The notes under the pieces are model-generated. The model was not told the origin of the DNA. It did no database searches and worked only from the letters and a program-made list of their open reading frames with translations. Positions 17,121 through 27,054 of a stretch of 64,000 nucleotides of DNA are shown in pieces. The position numbers and the translations under genes were made by a program. Position 1 is the stretch's first letter, and each line of letters starts with the position of its first letter. Origin of the DNA: Ureibacillus aquaedulcis. GTDB taxonomy: Bacteria; Bacillota; Bacilli; Bacillales_A; Planococcaceae. The stretch spans positions 186,001-250,000 of the forward strand of contig NZ_JAUHTQ010000003.1 of NCBI RefSeq assembly GCF_030418165.1. The letters are read 5' to 3'.

Positions 17121-18509
17121 TTACACACCTACTGATAAATATTTTGTTTCTAAGTAGGGCTCAATCCCCTCAGAGCCACCTTCACGGCCAACACCAGAGT
17201 CTTTCATGCCACCAAATGGAATATGTGCTCCAGATGGCGCGCCATCATTCCAGCCGATGATTCCGTAATGTAAGTTTTCACTTAAATATAAACCATCTTT
17301 ATAATTTTCTGTAAAGAAGTACGCAGCTAAGCCATATGGTGAATCATTGGCAATGGTAACGGCTTCTTCTAATGTCGAGAATTTTACAACAGGAATAACA
17401 GGTCCAAATGTTTCTTCATGCATGATTTTCGCATCTAATGGTATGTCTGTAATAACTGTTGGCAAAACAAAGTAATACCCTTTTTCATCATCTGTATCAT
17501 AGCCATTCCCGCAAGCTAAAGTTGCGCCACGGTTTACCGCATCTTCAATCTGGTCTTTTATTTTGACAAACCCCTTCTTATTGATGATAGGCCCAACATT
17601 TACACCTGGATCGAAGCCATTGCCAACTTTTAATGTCTGTACTTTTTCTACTAAAAGCTTAGTAAACTCTTCCGCGATATCTTCATGTACAATTAGACGG
17701 TTTGGTGATACACATGTTTGACCTGCATTGCGGAATTTAGCTGTAACTGATTGCTCTACAGCTACGTTTAAATCTGCATCCCTTGCAACGATAATCGGGG
17801 CGTGTCCACCTAGTTCCATCGTTACATGCTTTACGGTTTGTGCACTTTGTTGCATCAGTAATTTTCCAACTGGCGTAGAACCTGTGAAAGTAATTTTGCG
17901 AATGGCTTTATGCGACGTAAAAATTTCACCTACTTTTGGTCCTTCATTTAACACGTATTGCAATGCATCTTTTGGAATGCCCACACTATGTGCTAATTCA
18001 ATTAAGCGAATCGTTGTCAACGGTGTTTCTTCAGCTGGCTTAACGATAAATGTACAACCCGCTGCTAATGCAGGTGCAGCTTTACGTGTCATCATCGCTG
18101 CCGGGAAATTCCAAGGTGTGATGGCAGCTACTAAACCAATCGGCTCTTTTGTCACTGTAATACGCTTATTTGGCACATGTGCAGGTACTGTACGACCATA
18201 AATACGTTTCGCTTCTTCTGCATACCAATCGATATAACTGACCGCGTAATCTACTTCACCTAATGCTTCAGGTAATGGCTTCCCATTTTCAAGCGTAATT
18301 AATTCGCCGATTTCCTGACGATTTTCACGGATACATTTTGCCCAGCTGTTTAATAACTGTGCGCGTTCATGTGCACTGCGTTGCTTCCATGATGTAAATG
18401 CAACTGCTCCAGCTTCAATTTTAGTTACAATGGCTTCTTCTGTATCATATTGAAGCGTATGAATTAACTCCCCATTTGCAGGGTTATTGACGTAAACAAG
18501 CTGATTCAT
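17121..18509 (-). CDS. gabD: Succinate-semialdehyde dehydrogenase
   Basis: 462 residues, NAD(P)-dependent aldehyde dehydrogenase fold. [14 protein letters not shown] is the cofactor site, FTGSTPVGK the Rossmann turn, [10 protein letters not shown] the Glu loop and [13 protein letters not shown] holds the catalytic Cys. It oxidises succinic semialdehyde to succinate. It lies 3 bp downstream of the GABA aminotransferase gene, so the two enzymes form one operon for 4-aminobutyrate breakdown, controlled by the divergent GabR-like regulator. Confidence 0.88.
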   Translation of the reverse strand: MNQLVYVNNPANGELIHTLQYDTEEAIVTKIEAGAVAFTSWKQRSAHERAQLLNSWAKCIRENRQEIGELITLENGKPLPEALGEVDYAVSYIDWYAEEAKRIYGRTVPAHVPNKRITVTKEPIGLVAAITPWNFPAAMMTRKAAPALAAGCTFIVKPAEETPLTTIRLIELAHSVGIPKDALQYVLNEGPKVGEIFTSHKAIRKITFTGSTPVGKLLMQQSAQTVKHVTMELGGHAPIIVARDADLNVAVEQSVTAKFRNAGQTCVSPNRLIVHEDIAEEFTKLLVEKVQTLKVGNGFDPGVNVGPIINKKGFVKIKDQIEDAVNRGATLACGNGYDTDDEKGYYFVLPTVITDIPLDAKIMHEETFGPVIPVVKFSTLEEAVTIANDSPYGLAAYFFTENYKDGLYLSENLHYGIIGWNDGAPSGAHIPFGGMKDSGVGREGGSEGIEPYLETKYLSVGV

Positions 18510-18512
18510 CGA

Positions 18513-19820
18513 TTATTTCCCTCCATAGTTTGCAAAAGCATCATCCAAAATCGCTAAACCTTGCGCTAATTCTTCATCTGTAATTACTAATGGTGTCAAG
18601 AAACGGATGACATTTCCTTTAATACCTGCAGTTAGTAATAATAAGCCGTTCGCATTTGCGTATTGTGCAATTGCAGTAGCTGCCTCTTTATTCGGCACTT
18701 TATTGTCGCCGACCAACTCAACGGCAACCATTGCACCTAAGCGACGAATATCGCCAATGAAGCTATATTTTGCTTTGTAAGTTTCCAAGTGTGCTTCTAG
18801 CTTGGCGCCAATTGCTTCTGATGCTGCACATAAGTTTTCTTCTTCAATGATATCAATAACCGCTAGCGCCGCTTCACATGCTACTGGACTACCAGCATAG
18901 GTACCACCTAATTCACCTGGTGTTGATACTTCCATAATTTCTTTGCGGCCAACTACACCACTTAAAGGTAACCCCGCGGCTAAAGATTTAGAAACCGTCA
19001 TTAAGTCTGGTACGACATCAAATTGCTCGATTGCAAATAATGAACCTGTGCGTGCGAAACCAGTTTGAATTTCATCTGCAATCAAGACGATATTGTTTTC
19101 TTTACAGAAATTCGCAACAGCCTGTACGAATTTTTTCGGTGGTACGATGAAACCGCCTTCCCCTTGTACCGGTTCCATAACAACACATGCAACCATTTCT
19201 GGTGCGATTGTCGATACGAAGAAATCATGGAATTGTTCGATGATGAAATCTACATATTGCTCATCTGTTAGCCCTTCTGGTTTGCGATATACATATGGGA
19301 ATGGCGCTTTATAAATTTCCGGTGCAAATGGACCAAACTCAAATTTATAAGGTTTTACTTTCGAAGTCATCCCCATTGTTAAGTTTGTACGGCCATGATA
19401 GCCATTTGTAAACGCGACAATCCCTTGTTTCTTTGTATACTTACGTGCAATTTTCACCGCATTTTCTACTGCTTCTGCACCAGAGTTTAATAAGATTACT
19501 TGTTTATCATGTGTACCTGGTGTAATTTCAACTAGTTTTTCTGCTAGTTTAATATACGAATCATACATGATTACATTGAAGCCAGGGTGTAAAAACTTTT
19601 CCACTTGAGCTTGTACTGCTGCTACTACCTTTGGGTGGCTATGACCAACATTTAAGGTACCAATGGCAGATGCAAAATCGATCCATGCGTTACCTTCCGT
19701 ATCGATAATTGTAGAGCCTTTCGCTTCTCTTGCAACAGCTAAACAACCATTGCTCACCCCTTGTACGACGAATTCTTTACGTTTGTTTACAATTTCAACT
19801 GCAATGTTTTCTTTAATCAT
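18513..19820 (-). CDS. gabT: 4-aminobutyrate aminotransferase
   Basis: 435 residues, class III PLP aminotransferase. LLNSGAEAVENAVKIAR binds the phosphate, GYHGRTNLTMGMT, VVMEPVQGEGGF, DEIQTGFARTG (PLP Asp) and SKSLAAGLPLSG (Schiff-base Lys) are all present. It transfers the amino group of GABA to 2-oxoglutarate and yields succinic semialdehyde. First gene of the gabTD operon. The leader carries a pair of direct repeats that may be the operator. Confidence 0.9.
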   Translation of the reverse strand: MIKENIAVEIVNKRKEFVVQGVSNGCLAVAREAKGSTIIDTEGNAWIDFASAIGTLNVGHSHPKVVAAVQAQVEKFLHPGFNVIMYDSYIKLAEKLVEITPGTHDKQVILLNSGAEAVENAVKIARKYTKKQGIVAFTNGYHGRTNLTMGMTSKVKPYKFEFGPFAPEIYKAPFPYVYRKPEGLTDEQYVDFIIEQFHDFFVSTIAPEMVACVVMEPVQGEGGFIVPPKKFVQAVANFCKENNIVLIADEIQTGFARTGSLFAIEQFDVVPDLMTVSKSLAAGLPLSGVVGRKEIMEVSTPGELGGTYAGSPVACEAALAVIDIIEEENLCAASEAIGAKLEAHLETYKAKYSFIGDIRRLGAMVAVELVGDNKVPNKEAATAIAQYANANGLLLLTAGIKGNVIRFLTPLVITDEELAQGLAILDDAFANYGGK

Positions 19821-19882
19821 CTTGATTATCCCCTTTGCAAATTGCTGTATTTGATAGTCCTAGTATCTGATTTTTTGGTTCA

Positions 19883-19917
19883 CAAAAAAAGGTCCAACTT
19901 TTATAAAAAAAGGTACC
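19883..19917. promoter_or_regulatory. Candidate GabR-type operator (two direct repeats)
   Basis: AAAAAAAGGTCCA (19883-19895) and AAAAAAAGGTACCA (19904-19917) lie in the gabT-regulator intergenic region with starts 21 bp apart, two helical turns. Direct repeats are what dimeric MocR/GabR proteins bind. Confidence 0.5.
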
Positions 19918-19981
19918 AGTGCGCATCCTTCATGATTTATAATTTAAATCAGAATATACAGTTATTTATCGGGGGATTCGT

Positions 19982-21385
19982 ATGATTCGTATTGATTTCA
20001 CATCTGATCATCGTTTTATTTATCAACAAATTTATAGTCAGCTACGAAAACAAATTTTACAAAACGAACTGCGTGCACATAGTAAGCTCCCTTCAAAACG
20101 CGAGCTGGCAGAAATTTTAAATGTCAGTATCAACTCTGTAAAAACCGCCTACGAACAGCTAATGGAAGAAGGCTATATTTATACAATCGAACGGGTAGGC
20201 TATTATGTAGAAGAAATTCAGGAATTTAAACTAGCGGCTAATACGCAGCAATCCTTCCCACCAAATCTCAAGGAAAAAGCAGAGACACGGAAAGGGTGGT
20301 TATCCTTGTCCCATATGAACACAAACCCACAACTTTTCCCATTTAAAAAATGGTTATCGTGTCAGGCAAAAATTTATGATTCGTATATCTCTTCACTCGG
20401 TGATATGCCACATACGCAAGGCCCCTATTTATTACGCCAAAGTATTGCAGAGATGCTGTATCGAACGCGCGGCATTACATGTGAGCCTGAGCAAATCGTC
20501 TTGCATGCAACGAGCCAAGGCTTATTGGAGCGAATTATTTATATGCAGCAAGGGAAAACGTTTGCGACAGAAAATCCCGGCTATGCACGCTATCATCATT
20601 TATTAAAGCGGGCGAACATAAATACGCATTTAATCCAGCTCGATGCACAAGGAATTGATGTAGAATATTTAACTAATTCAAATGCCGATATCGTCATTAC
20701 AACACCATCGCACCAGTTTCCAACAGGAATAATCATGCCGATTTCAAGGCGAATTGAATTATTAAACTGGGCTGCAGCGTCGGAAGACCGTTATATTATC
20801 GAGGATGATTATGATAGTGAATATAAATATCAAACCGATAACATTCCCGCGTTACAAAGCTTGGACTATAATCAAAAAGTCATATATATGGGAACATTTT
20901 CAAAAACGCTCTTGCCAGGCATTCGTATAAGCTATATGGTACTTCCGCCAAAATGGCTATCATTATACAAAGAACATTTCTCTTTGGAAATTCAACCAGC
21001 CAATATACTTGCCCTTTATACGTTACAAGAATTTATAGATAGCGGGCTGCTTGAAAAACATGTACGTAAAATGACAAAGCATTATGAAACGATTCGCACC
21101 CTGCTCATCCAGCAGCTACATGAACAGTTAGAGGAACATATTTTGATCCATGACATACCCGCAGGACTGCATTTTTTAGTAGAAGTCTTTACAGAAAAAA
21201 GTTATACCACAATTGAAGAACAGGCAAATTTACATAAGCTTGAACTCTATACTTTAAAGCGTTTTTCGTTAAATACGCTTCCACTTATTAAAAAAAATCG
21301 TTTGATTATTATCGGCTTTGCAAACATTGCGCCGGAAGATATCCCAAACGCAGTTGAAAGATTAAAAAAGGTTCTGTTACATTAA
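19982..21385 (+). CDS. MocR/GabR-like transcriptional regulator
   Basis: 467 residues. The N-terminal GntR winged helix (LPSKRELAEILNVSINSVK, residues ~38-56) is fused to an aminotransferase-I-like domain; TFSKTLLPGIRISY carries the PLP lysine and IIEDDYDSEY the PLP aspartate loop. This is the MocR architecture, in which PLP plus GABA acts as effector in GabR. It is divergent from gabTD across a 161-bp gap, so it most likely activates that operon and represses itself. ATG start with GGGGG site. Confidence 0.87.
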   Translation: MIRIDFTSDHRFIYQQIYSQLRKQILQNELRAHSKLPSKRELAEILNVSINSVKTAYEQLMEEGYIYTIERVGYYVEEIQEFKLAANTQQSFPPNLKEKAETRKGWLSLSHMNTNPQLFPFKKWLSCQAKIYDSYISSLGDMPHTQGPYLLRQSIAEMLYRTRGITCEPEQIVLHATSQGLLERIIYMQQGKTFATENPGYARYHHLLKRANINTHLIQLDAQGIDVEYLTNSNADIVITTPSHQFPTGIIMPISRRIELLNWAAASEDRYIIEDDYDSEYKYQTDNIPALQSLDYNQKVIYMGTFSKTLLPGIRISYMVLPPKWLSLYKEHFSLEIQPANILALYTLQEFIDSGLLEKHVRKMTKHYETIRTLLIQQLHEQLEEHILIHDIPAGLHFLVEVFTEKSYTTIEEQANLHKLELYTLKRFSLNTLPLIKKNRLIIIGFANIAPEDIPNAVERLKKVLLH

Positions 21386-21461
21386 CATTTGCCGATTTTC
21401 ACTAAGCCATTTACATCTGTGTTTGTACGACGATAAAACATATGAATTTTACCGCAAGATA

Positions 21462-21503
21462 AAAAACGGCTATTTAGCACGCTAAAGCTAAATAACCGTT
21501 TTT
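21462..21503. terminator. Bidirectional terminator between regulator and gltX
   Basis: A long hairpin around AACGGCTATTTAGC and GCTAAATAACCGTT (one bulge) with A6 and T5 flanks lies between the convergent regulator and gltX genes. Confidence 0.85.
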
Positions 21504-21508
21504 CCATT

Positions 21509-22975
21509 TTATATATTCACTTTGCTAAATTGAGCTAAACGCTTTACTAATAGTTCCTTCCCCAGAAGTTTCATCACTAAAGGCAGTTCTGGACCATGCG
21601 TCTGGCCTGTCAATAAAATACGGATTGGCATAAATAAAGCCTTTCCTTTTAGACCTGTTCGCTGTTGTACTGTTTTTATGAGTTGTTCCCAATCTGCACT
21701 GCTATTTGGCGTTGCTTGTTGTAGGGCTGTTGTTAACGCCGCTGCAATAGCCGTTGTTTCACTTGCTTCTAGCCATGCTTGTGCCTCTTCTTCATAGTTA
21801 ACACGCTCTTCAAAGTAATGCTTTGTTAGCACAACAATTTCCGCGCCATACGTTAATTGCTCTTGATATAACAGTGCAAGCTCCTTCACCCATGCAAGCT
21901 GCTCTTCATTGGCCCAAACAGGTACAACATTCGCCTTTTGTAAATGTGGTAAAACAAGCTCAACCAATGCATCTACCGATAAGCGTTTAATATATTGATT
22001 GTTCATCCACATCAGTTTTTTCTGATCAAACATCGAAACGGATTTTGATAGGCGTCGCACATCAAATTGTTCAATTAATGCTTCTTTTGATAACAATTCT
22101 TGCTCCCCTTCCGGAGACCAACCCAATAAAGCAAAGAAATTGAACATCGCCTCTGGTAAAAAGCCTAGTTCACGATATTGCGATACGAACTGGACAATGG
22201 TTTCATCCCGTTTCGAGAGCTTTTTACGTTCTTCATTGACGATCAATGTCATATGTCCATATTGTGGTGGTGTCCATCCAAATGCCTCAAATACCATCAA
22301 TTGTTTTGGCGTATTCGATAAATGTTCTTCCCCGCGGAATACATGGGTAATGTCCATATCATAATCATCCAATGCTACCGCAAAATTATATGTTGGAATA
22401 CCATTCGTTTTCATAATAACCCAATCGCCAATATCTTTTGATTCAAATGCGACATTCCCGCGAACTAGATCATGGAAACGATATGTTCCTTCAGGTACAC
22501 GCATACGAAGTGTATAAGCTTCACCCGCAGCCTCTTTTTCCTGTATCTGATGTTGTGTCAATGCTCTGCAAGTACCATCATAATGAGGGGCTGCTACCCC
22601 TCTTTCTTTTTGCTCTTCCCGAGATTGTTGCAGGCGTTCTGTTGAACAAAAACATTTATACACTTGGCCATTTGCCAAAAGTTTTTCCCCTCGCACTTTG
22701 TAGAGAGATAGGCGCTCCATTTGCCGATACGGTGCATACGGGCCACCTATATCAATTGATTCTTCAGGAATGATGCCTAACCAACGTAAATTATCCAATT
22801 GTGAGGCTTCACCGCCCTCTACGTTTCGTTCTACATCTGTATCTTCTATCCGTACGATAAATGTTCCGTCGTGGTGTTTCGCATATAAATAATTAAATAA
22901 CGCTGTGCGAGCTCCTCCAATATGTAAAAAGCCGGTTGGACTAGGCGCATAGCGTACACGTACTTTTTTGGTCAT
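21509..22975 (-). CDS. gltX: Glutamate--tRNA ligase
   Basis: 488 residues, full length for bacterial GluRS. The class I signatures are intact: [12 protein letters not shown] at residues 10-21 and [10 protein letters not shown] near 250. The anticodon-binding C-terminal domain is present. It charges tRNA-Glu (and often tRNA-Gln in Bacillales). It is monocistronic between two strong terminators and not in the usual gltX-cysE-cysS neighbourhood, so it could be a second copy. AGGAGAG-type site before the ATG. Confidence 0.92.
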   Translation of the reverse strand: MTKKVRVRYAPSPTGFLHIGGARTALFNYLYAKHHDGTFIVRIEDTDVERNVEGGEASQLDNLRWLGIIPEESIDIGGPYAPYRQMERLSLYKVRGEKLLANGQVYKCFCSTERLQQSREEQKERGVAAPHYDGTCRALTQHQIQEKEAAGEAYTLRMRVPEGTYRFHDLVRGNVAFESKDIGDWVIMKTNGIPTYNFAVALDDYDMDITHVFRGEEHLSNTPKQLMVFEAFGWTPPQYGHMTLIVNEERKKLSKRDETIVQFVSQYRELGFLPEAMFNFFALLGWSPEGEQELLSKEALIEQFDVRRLSKSVSMFDQKKLMWMNNQYIKRLSVDALVELVLPHLQKANVVPVWANEEQLAWVKELALLYQEQLTYGAEIVVLTKHYFEERVNYEEEAQAWLEASETTAIAAALTTALQQATPNSSADWEQLIKTVQQRTGLKGKALFMPIRILLTGQTHGPELPLVMKLLGKELLVKRLAQFSKVNI

Positions 22976-23000
22976 TATATTCTCTCCTCACCTGTATATA

Positions 23001-23046
23001 AAAAATTTCCTTATTATATAGATTTGCGCATCTATATAATAAGGAA
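23001..23046 (-). terminator. Terminator of the N-demethylase operon
   Basis: A 17-bp perfect stem (23007-23023 with 23030-23046) is followed on the minus strand by TTTTTT. It ends the operon that begins near 28741 and isolates gltX from it. Confidence 0.88.
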
Positions 23047-23070
23047 GTCATGTCAATTTACTTCATGATT

Positions 23071-24561
23071 TTATTGTGGGAACCAGCCTACCGGTTCAAC
23101 ATTTAACCGAATATTAATTTGTTTTACTTCCTGGAATTCTTCCAAGCTATATTTTCCTAAACTACGACCAATACCCGATTGCTTGTAGCCACCCCACGGT
23201 GCTTCTACATAAGTTGGGTGGTAATCATTTACCCATGTAATCCCTGCACGAACTTGCTTAATAACACGTAATGCTTTAGCGCCGTCATTTGAGAAGACTC
23301 CACCAGCTAAACCAAAATCTGTGTCATTTGCTAAGCGTACTGCCTCTTCTTCTGTTGAGAACTTTTGAATCGTTACGACCGGGCCGAAAATTTCTTCCCG
23401 CACAATTGTCATATCCGATGTTACATCGGTAAATACAGTTGGCGCGATAAAGAATCCTTTGTCCAGGCCATTGTCTGTTAAACGGTAGCCTCCTGTTTTC
23501 AATGTTGCCCCTTCCGCTTTACCTTTTTCGATATAGCCTAAAATGGAGTTCATTTGAGCTTCGCTCACGATGGCGCCCATATTCGTTTCCGGATCTAAAC
23601 CAGGTCCTACTTTTATTTTTTCTGCGCGTTCTACATAGCGTTTTACGTAATCATCATAAATTGTATCTTGTACCAAGATACGGCTGCCTGATGAACATAC
23701 TTGACCAGCACCTAAGAAAATCCCAAATAAACCATAGTCAACCGCTACTTCTAAGTCTGCATCTGCAAAAACGATGTTTGGCGACTTGCCACCTAGTTCT
23801 AAAGAAATTTTCTTTAGATTGCCGGCTGCAGCTCGCATAATGCCACGTCCTACATCCGTACTCCCCGTGAAGGACACCATGTCTACATCATTGCTTTCAG
23901 AAATTGTTTGCCCAATGATCGAGCCTTGACCAAGTACCATGTTTGCAACACCTTTTGGCAAGTTTAGCTCATGCAAGATTTCAAATAACTTGAAGGCTGT
24001 TACAGGCGTAACTTCAGCTGGCTTGTAAACGATGGTATTCCCTGCTGCTAATGCAGGTGCAATTTTCCAAATACTCATTAGTAATGGGAAGTTCCAAGGT
24101 ACGATCAATCCTGCAACCCCGACTGGCTCTTTTACAACCATTGCTTGTACATTATTGTCCGGCACATGATAGGTTTCACCATCTGGATGTAAAATAATCC
24201 CTGCATAATAACGGAAGCAAGCAATCGAATCTTGTACATCCGCTTCTGCCTCTGCATATAACTTCCCGTTATCTAGGGTCTCCAATGTAGCGAATTCTTC
24301 AAGACGCTCCTCAAGCTTATTCGCAATCGCATGTAGAATATTTGAACGTTCTTTCGCTGTCGTGTTTTTCCACTCACCCTCATCAAACGCCGTGCGTGCA
24401 GCCTGGATTGCTTCTTCTGTTTGTTCTTTCGTCATTCGTGGTGCTGTAGCGATTACTTCTTGGTTTGCAGGGTTGATTACGTTTACTGTATTTTCTGCTT
24501 CTACCCACTCACCATTTACATAACTTTTTAAGTATAGTACGTCAGTTGCTGTTGTTGTCAT
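23071..24561 (-). CDS. NAD-dependent aldehyde dehydrogenase
   Basis: 496 residues. VPWNFPLLMSIWK, FTGSTDVGRGIM, SLELGGKSPNIVFADADLE and FLGAGQVCSSGSR (catalytic Cys) define a betaine-aldehyde/DhaS-like ALDH. It is the last gene of the sigma-54 operon, 13 bp after the reductase. Oxidative N-demethylation releases formaldehyde, while oxidation of the remaining amine would give a larger aldehyde; either could be its substrate. The family more often takes larger aldehydes, so I favour the latter, as inference. Confidence 0.85.
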   Translation of the reverse strand: MTTTATDVLYLKSYVNGEWVEAENTVNVINPANQEVIATAPRMTKEQTEEAIQAARTAFDEGEWKNTTAKERSNILHAIANKLEERLEEFATLETLDNGKLYAEAEADVQDSIACFRYYAGIILHPDGETYHVPDNNVQAMVVKEPVGVAGLIVPWNFPLLMSIWKIAPALAAGNTIVYKPAEVTPVTAFKLFEILHELNLPKGVANMVLGQGSIIGQTISESNDVDMVSFTGSTDVGRGIMRAAAGNLKKISLELGGKSPNIVFADADLEVAVDYGLFGIFLGAGQVCSSGSRILVQDTIYDDYVKRYVERAEKIKVGPGLDPETNMGAIVSEAQMNSILGYIEKGKAEGATLKTGGYRLTDNGLDKGFFIAPTVFTDVTSDMTIVREEIFGPVVTIQKFSTEEEAVRLANDTDFGLAGGVFSNDGAKALRVIKQVRAGITWVNDYHPTYVEAPWGGYKQSGIGRSLGKYSLEEFQEVKQINIRLNVEPVGWFPQ

Positions 24562-24574
24562 CTATCATCCCGCC

Positions 24575-25540
24575 TTATAGTTTAATAGTTAAATTAGTAG
24601 ATTTTGCTCGTGAACAACATGTTAAAATAGTGCTTCGTTGCTTTCTATTTTCATCAGATAGGAAGTGATCCCGGTGTTCCACATCACCTTCTACAACATC
24701 GATTTCACAGCTGCCGCAGCCACCGATTTTGCATGAATAGGGTGCATTCACCCCTTCGCGTAGTAGTGCATCTAATAAAGTCTCATTTTCAGTTACTTGA
24801 ATTTGTTTACCGCTTTCCGTCAGGGATACGACAAACGGTTCTAGATTAGAATCATCCAGACCACTTGAGAATAATTCAAAATGTACAGCACCTTCCGGGT
24901 AACCGAAGGAGAATGCTGCATCTCGGAATTCTTCCACCATGCTGACAGGTCCACAAAAATAAATATGAGAGCCTACACGGTGTTCCTTCATTAAATCCGT
25001 TGTTAAACGATTTGGCTCAGCTACACGTGAAAAATGGAAAGTGGTAATGTCCGCATACTTTTCTTTAATTTCTTTATAAAATGCACATTCTTCAGGTGTA
25101 CGAGCCGCATAATGAAGCTCCACTGTTTGATCAAATTGAATATCTTGCAGCATCGTTAAAAACGGTGTAATCCCGATACCAGATGCATAAAATACATGAT
25201 GCTTCGCTTGTACATTTAACGGAAAGTAATTACGCGGGAATGTTATTTCAAGTTCATCCCCTTCTTTCATCACTTCATGCCAATGCTTCGAGCCTCCACG
25301 TGAGTTGGAATCTTTGTTAATCGCAATTTCGTAAAATTCTCGGTTACGTGGATCACTGATTAATGAATACTCACGTTCATATACTGTATCCCCATCGGCT
25401 ACAAAAGTTTTTAAGTGTGCACCACCTGTAAAAGCAGGCAGTTTTTCATCTTCTATAGGTACAAAACGAAAACGTTTAATAGTAGACGTCTCTTGTACAA
25501 TACGATCGATTTTTACAGGAATATTGCCAGCGATTCTCAT
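24575..25540 (-). CDS. VanB/PDR-type flavin reductase with 2Fe-2S domain
   Basis: 321 residues in the order flavin-binding, NAD-binding, plant-type ferredoxin. REYSLISDPRN binds the flavin, YASGIGITPFLTML the nucleotide, and CKIGGCGSCEID with a later CC pair ligates the 2Fe-2S cluster. Such reductases feed electrons from NAD(P)H to an oxygenase. It overlaps none of its neighbours but abuts the DmmA-like gene (1-bp spacing), so the partner is almost surely the heme oxygenase two genes upstream. Confidence 0.88.
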   Translation of the reverse strand: MRIAGNIPVKIDRIVQETSTIKRFRFVPIEDEKLPAFTGGAHLKTFVADGDTVYEREYSLISDPRNREFYEIAINKDSNSRGGSKHWHEVMKEGDELEITFPRNYFPLNVQAKHHVFYASGIGITPFLTMLQDIQFDQTVELHYAARTPEECAFYKEIKEKYADITTFHFSRVAEPNRLTTDLMKEHRVGSHIYFCGPVSMVEEFRDAAFSFGYPEGAVHFELFSSGLDDSNLEPFVVSLTESGKQIQVTENETLLDALLREGVNAPYSCKIGGCGSCEIDVVEGDVEHRDHFLSDENRKQRSTILTCCSRAKSTNLTIKL

Positions 25541-26038
25541 TTATTTCACTCCTTCTGTTTTCGGTACAAATGGATAACCAATATATCCTTTACGCACTTT
25601 TGAATAAAATGGTCCGACTTCCAAGTGTGCACCACACCCACATTGTACATGCGTGGCTTGTGTGTCGATTTCACTTGCGGTGAAGCATTTCATACAGTAA
25701 ATATATTTACGCTTTTCTCCAATGATTTTTACTTGCAGTTCTTCTTCCGATAAGCCTTCTTCAACGGCTGTTGAGAAAATTGCTGCCGCATCGTCCCAAT
25801 TTGCTGCAATATAAAAACATGTGCCCATCTTTTGCTCTACGATAAAGTCACGAACATTAGCCGTGTCCTTGAATAGAAATGTAGCGGATGGTGTATCAAA
25901 GAGCTGGGCCTGTAATTGCTGTGCTTCTTCTTTATAGGCTTCATCGCAAATAATAGCCGCCTTTACGAAATGTGTTTTAGGCGATAATTTTTCTGTTAAT
26001 GTAGCGGATTCAAAAAATAAGACCGGGCTATTATACAT
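25541..26038 (-). CDS. DmmA-like dimethylamine monooxygenase subunit family protein
   Basis: 165 residues. The last ~60 hold a four-cysteine zinc- or iron-binding pattern: YIYCMKC, then VQCGCGAHLEVGPFYS, and a GYIGYPF tail. This matches my memory of the DmmA-like C-terminal domain found with dimethylamine monooxygenases. The N-terminal part looks like a flavodoxin/ferredoxin-reductase-like segment. In the known Dmm enzyme this small subunit works with the heme protein and a reductase. Family call rests on the Cys pattern and on the two neighbours. Confidence 0.72.
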   Translation of the reverse strand: MYNSPVLFFESATLTEKLSPKTHFVKAAIICDEAYKEEAQQLQAQLFDTPSATFLFKDTANVRDFIVEQKMGTCFYIAANWDDAAAIFSTAVEEGLSEEELQVKIIGEKRKYIYCMKCFTASEIDTQATHVQCGCGAHLEVGPFYSKVRKGYIGYPFVPKTEGVK

Positions 26039-26043
26039 ACAGC

Positions 26044-27042
26044 TTATCCCTCCTGAGTTTCTACAGCTTGTTTCTTTAACTTTTCGTCTACACGGCGCAA
26101 ATACTCTACAGATTGTGGTAAAAAAGGAGCAATTCCTTTGTATTCCGCCATCGGTTCTGGAATATCTTGCAGTACGCTATACATTAGGTCAAACCATTCT
26201 TGACGAAGTTGCATATCTTCTAAAGGTAGGAACTGAGTATTTAAAACAAATAAAATGGCATTGCTGCGTGACATACGGTAGAATTTTTGTTCTTCTACAC
26301 GGAGCCGTACCAATTTACCTGCATTTTCTGGTGTGATGAGGCTTCGTTCCGGTCCCCAAACATCCATAGTTTCATAGTTTACATCCCAACGGTCGGCCAT
26401 TAAGTTCCAGTTAATGCGTGTCCATGGCTCACCTGGGTTAATTCCCAATAGGAATTTACGAACGCGATCTATTAAGTTGTCACCATTACGTGATACAAAC
26501 GGTACTGGTCCATGAATTTCATCAAACGACATTCCCTTATTCCAATGTGCAGAAAATAATGCAGCATATGAGACTTGTCCTATTTCCAGGTAGAAATTGT
26601 CATTCCGGTTGACCATTAAAACAAAATCCTGGTGGAAATGGCGCCCTGCAAAATCATATGGCTCATAAGGCAATGTAGACGGATCACCGAACGTAAATGT
26701 TTGCTCTTCTTTCAGAATATTATTTTTAAATGTCCATTCATCGCCATTTTTAATAAGCTCAAAATGTTCAGGATATTTATCGACTGCCATTTCAAATACC
26801 ATTTCCAAAAACTCCCACTGCATTTCCATTGTGTGTGGGAATGATTGATAACGGACCTCTGGCTGCTCATCCAATAAACGGCGCTTCGCACGTACTTGCA
26901 ACTCATATTCCGGTGTAATCAATACTAAGTTTGTGTCCTCCAACCTGCGCAAGTCATTGGAATAACGATAATTATCTGAACGGAATGGGAATGGGAATGT
27001 ATCCAAGTCTGTTGTTTTAAAATCTAATTCTTGTGTAAACAT
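26044..27042 (-). CDS. Heme-dependent oxidative N-demethylase family protein (DUF3445)
   Basis: 332 residues, typical family length. Recognisable blocks: FPFPFRSDNYRYSNDLRRL near the start, GRHFHQDFVLM, HWNKGMSFDEIHGPVP, and NWNLMADRWD, then RMSRSNAILFVLNTQ. The family includes the catalytic subunit of dimethylamine monooxygenase, which uses heme, O2 and reductant to remove a methyl group as formaldehyde. It is 5 bp from the DmmA-like gene and 12 bp from the NCS1 permease. The natural amine is not evident from sequence. Confidence 0.82.
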   Translation of the reverse strand: MFTQELDFKTTDLDTFPFPFRSDNYRYSNDLRRLEDTNLVLITPEYELQVRAKRRLLDEQPEVRYQSFPHTMEMQWEFLEMVFEMAVDKYPEHFELIKNGDEWTFKNNILKEEQTFTFGDPSTLPYEPYDFAGRHFHQDFVLMVNRNDNFYLEIGQVSYAALFSAHWNKGMSFDEIHGPVPFVSRNGDNLIDRVRKFLLGINPGEPWTRINWNLMADRWDVNYETMDVWGPERSLITPENAGKLVRLRVEEQKFYRMSRSNAILFVLNTQFLPLEDMQLRQEWFDLMYSVLQDIPEPMAEYKGIAPFLPQSVEYLRRVDEKLKKQAVETQEG

Positions 27043-27054
27043 TAAAAACGCCTC

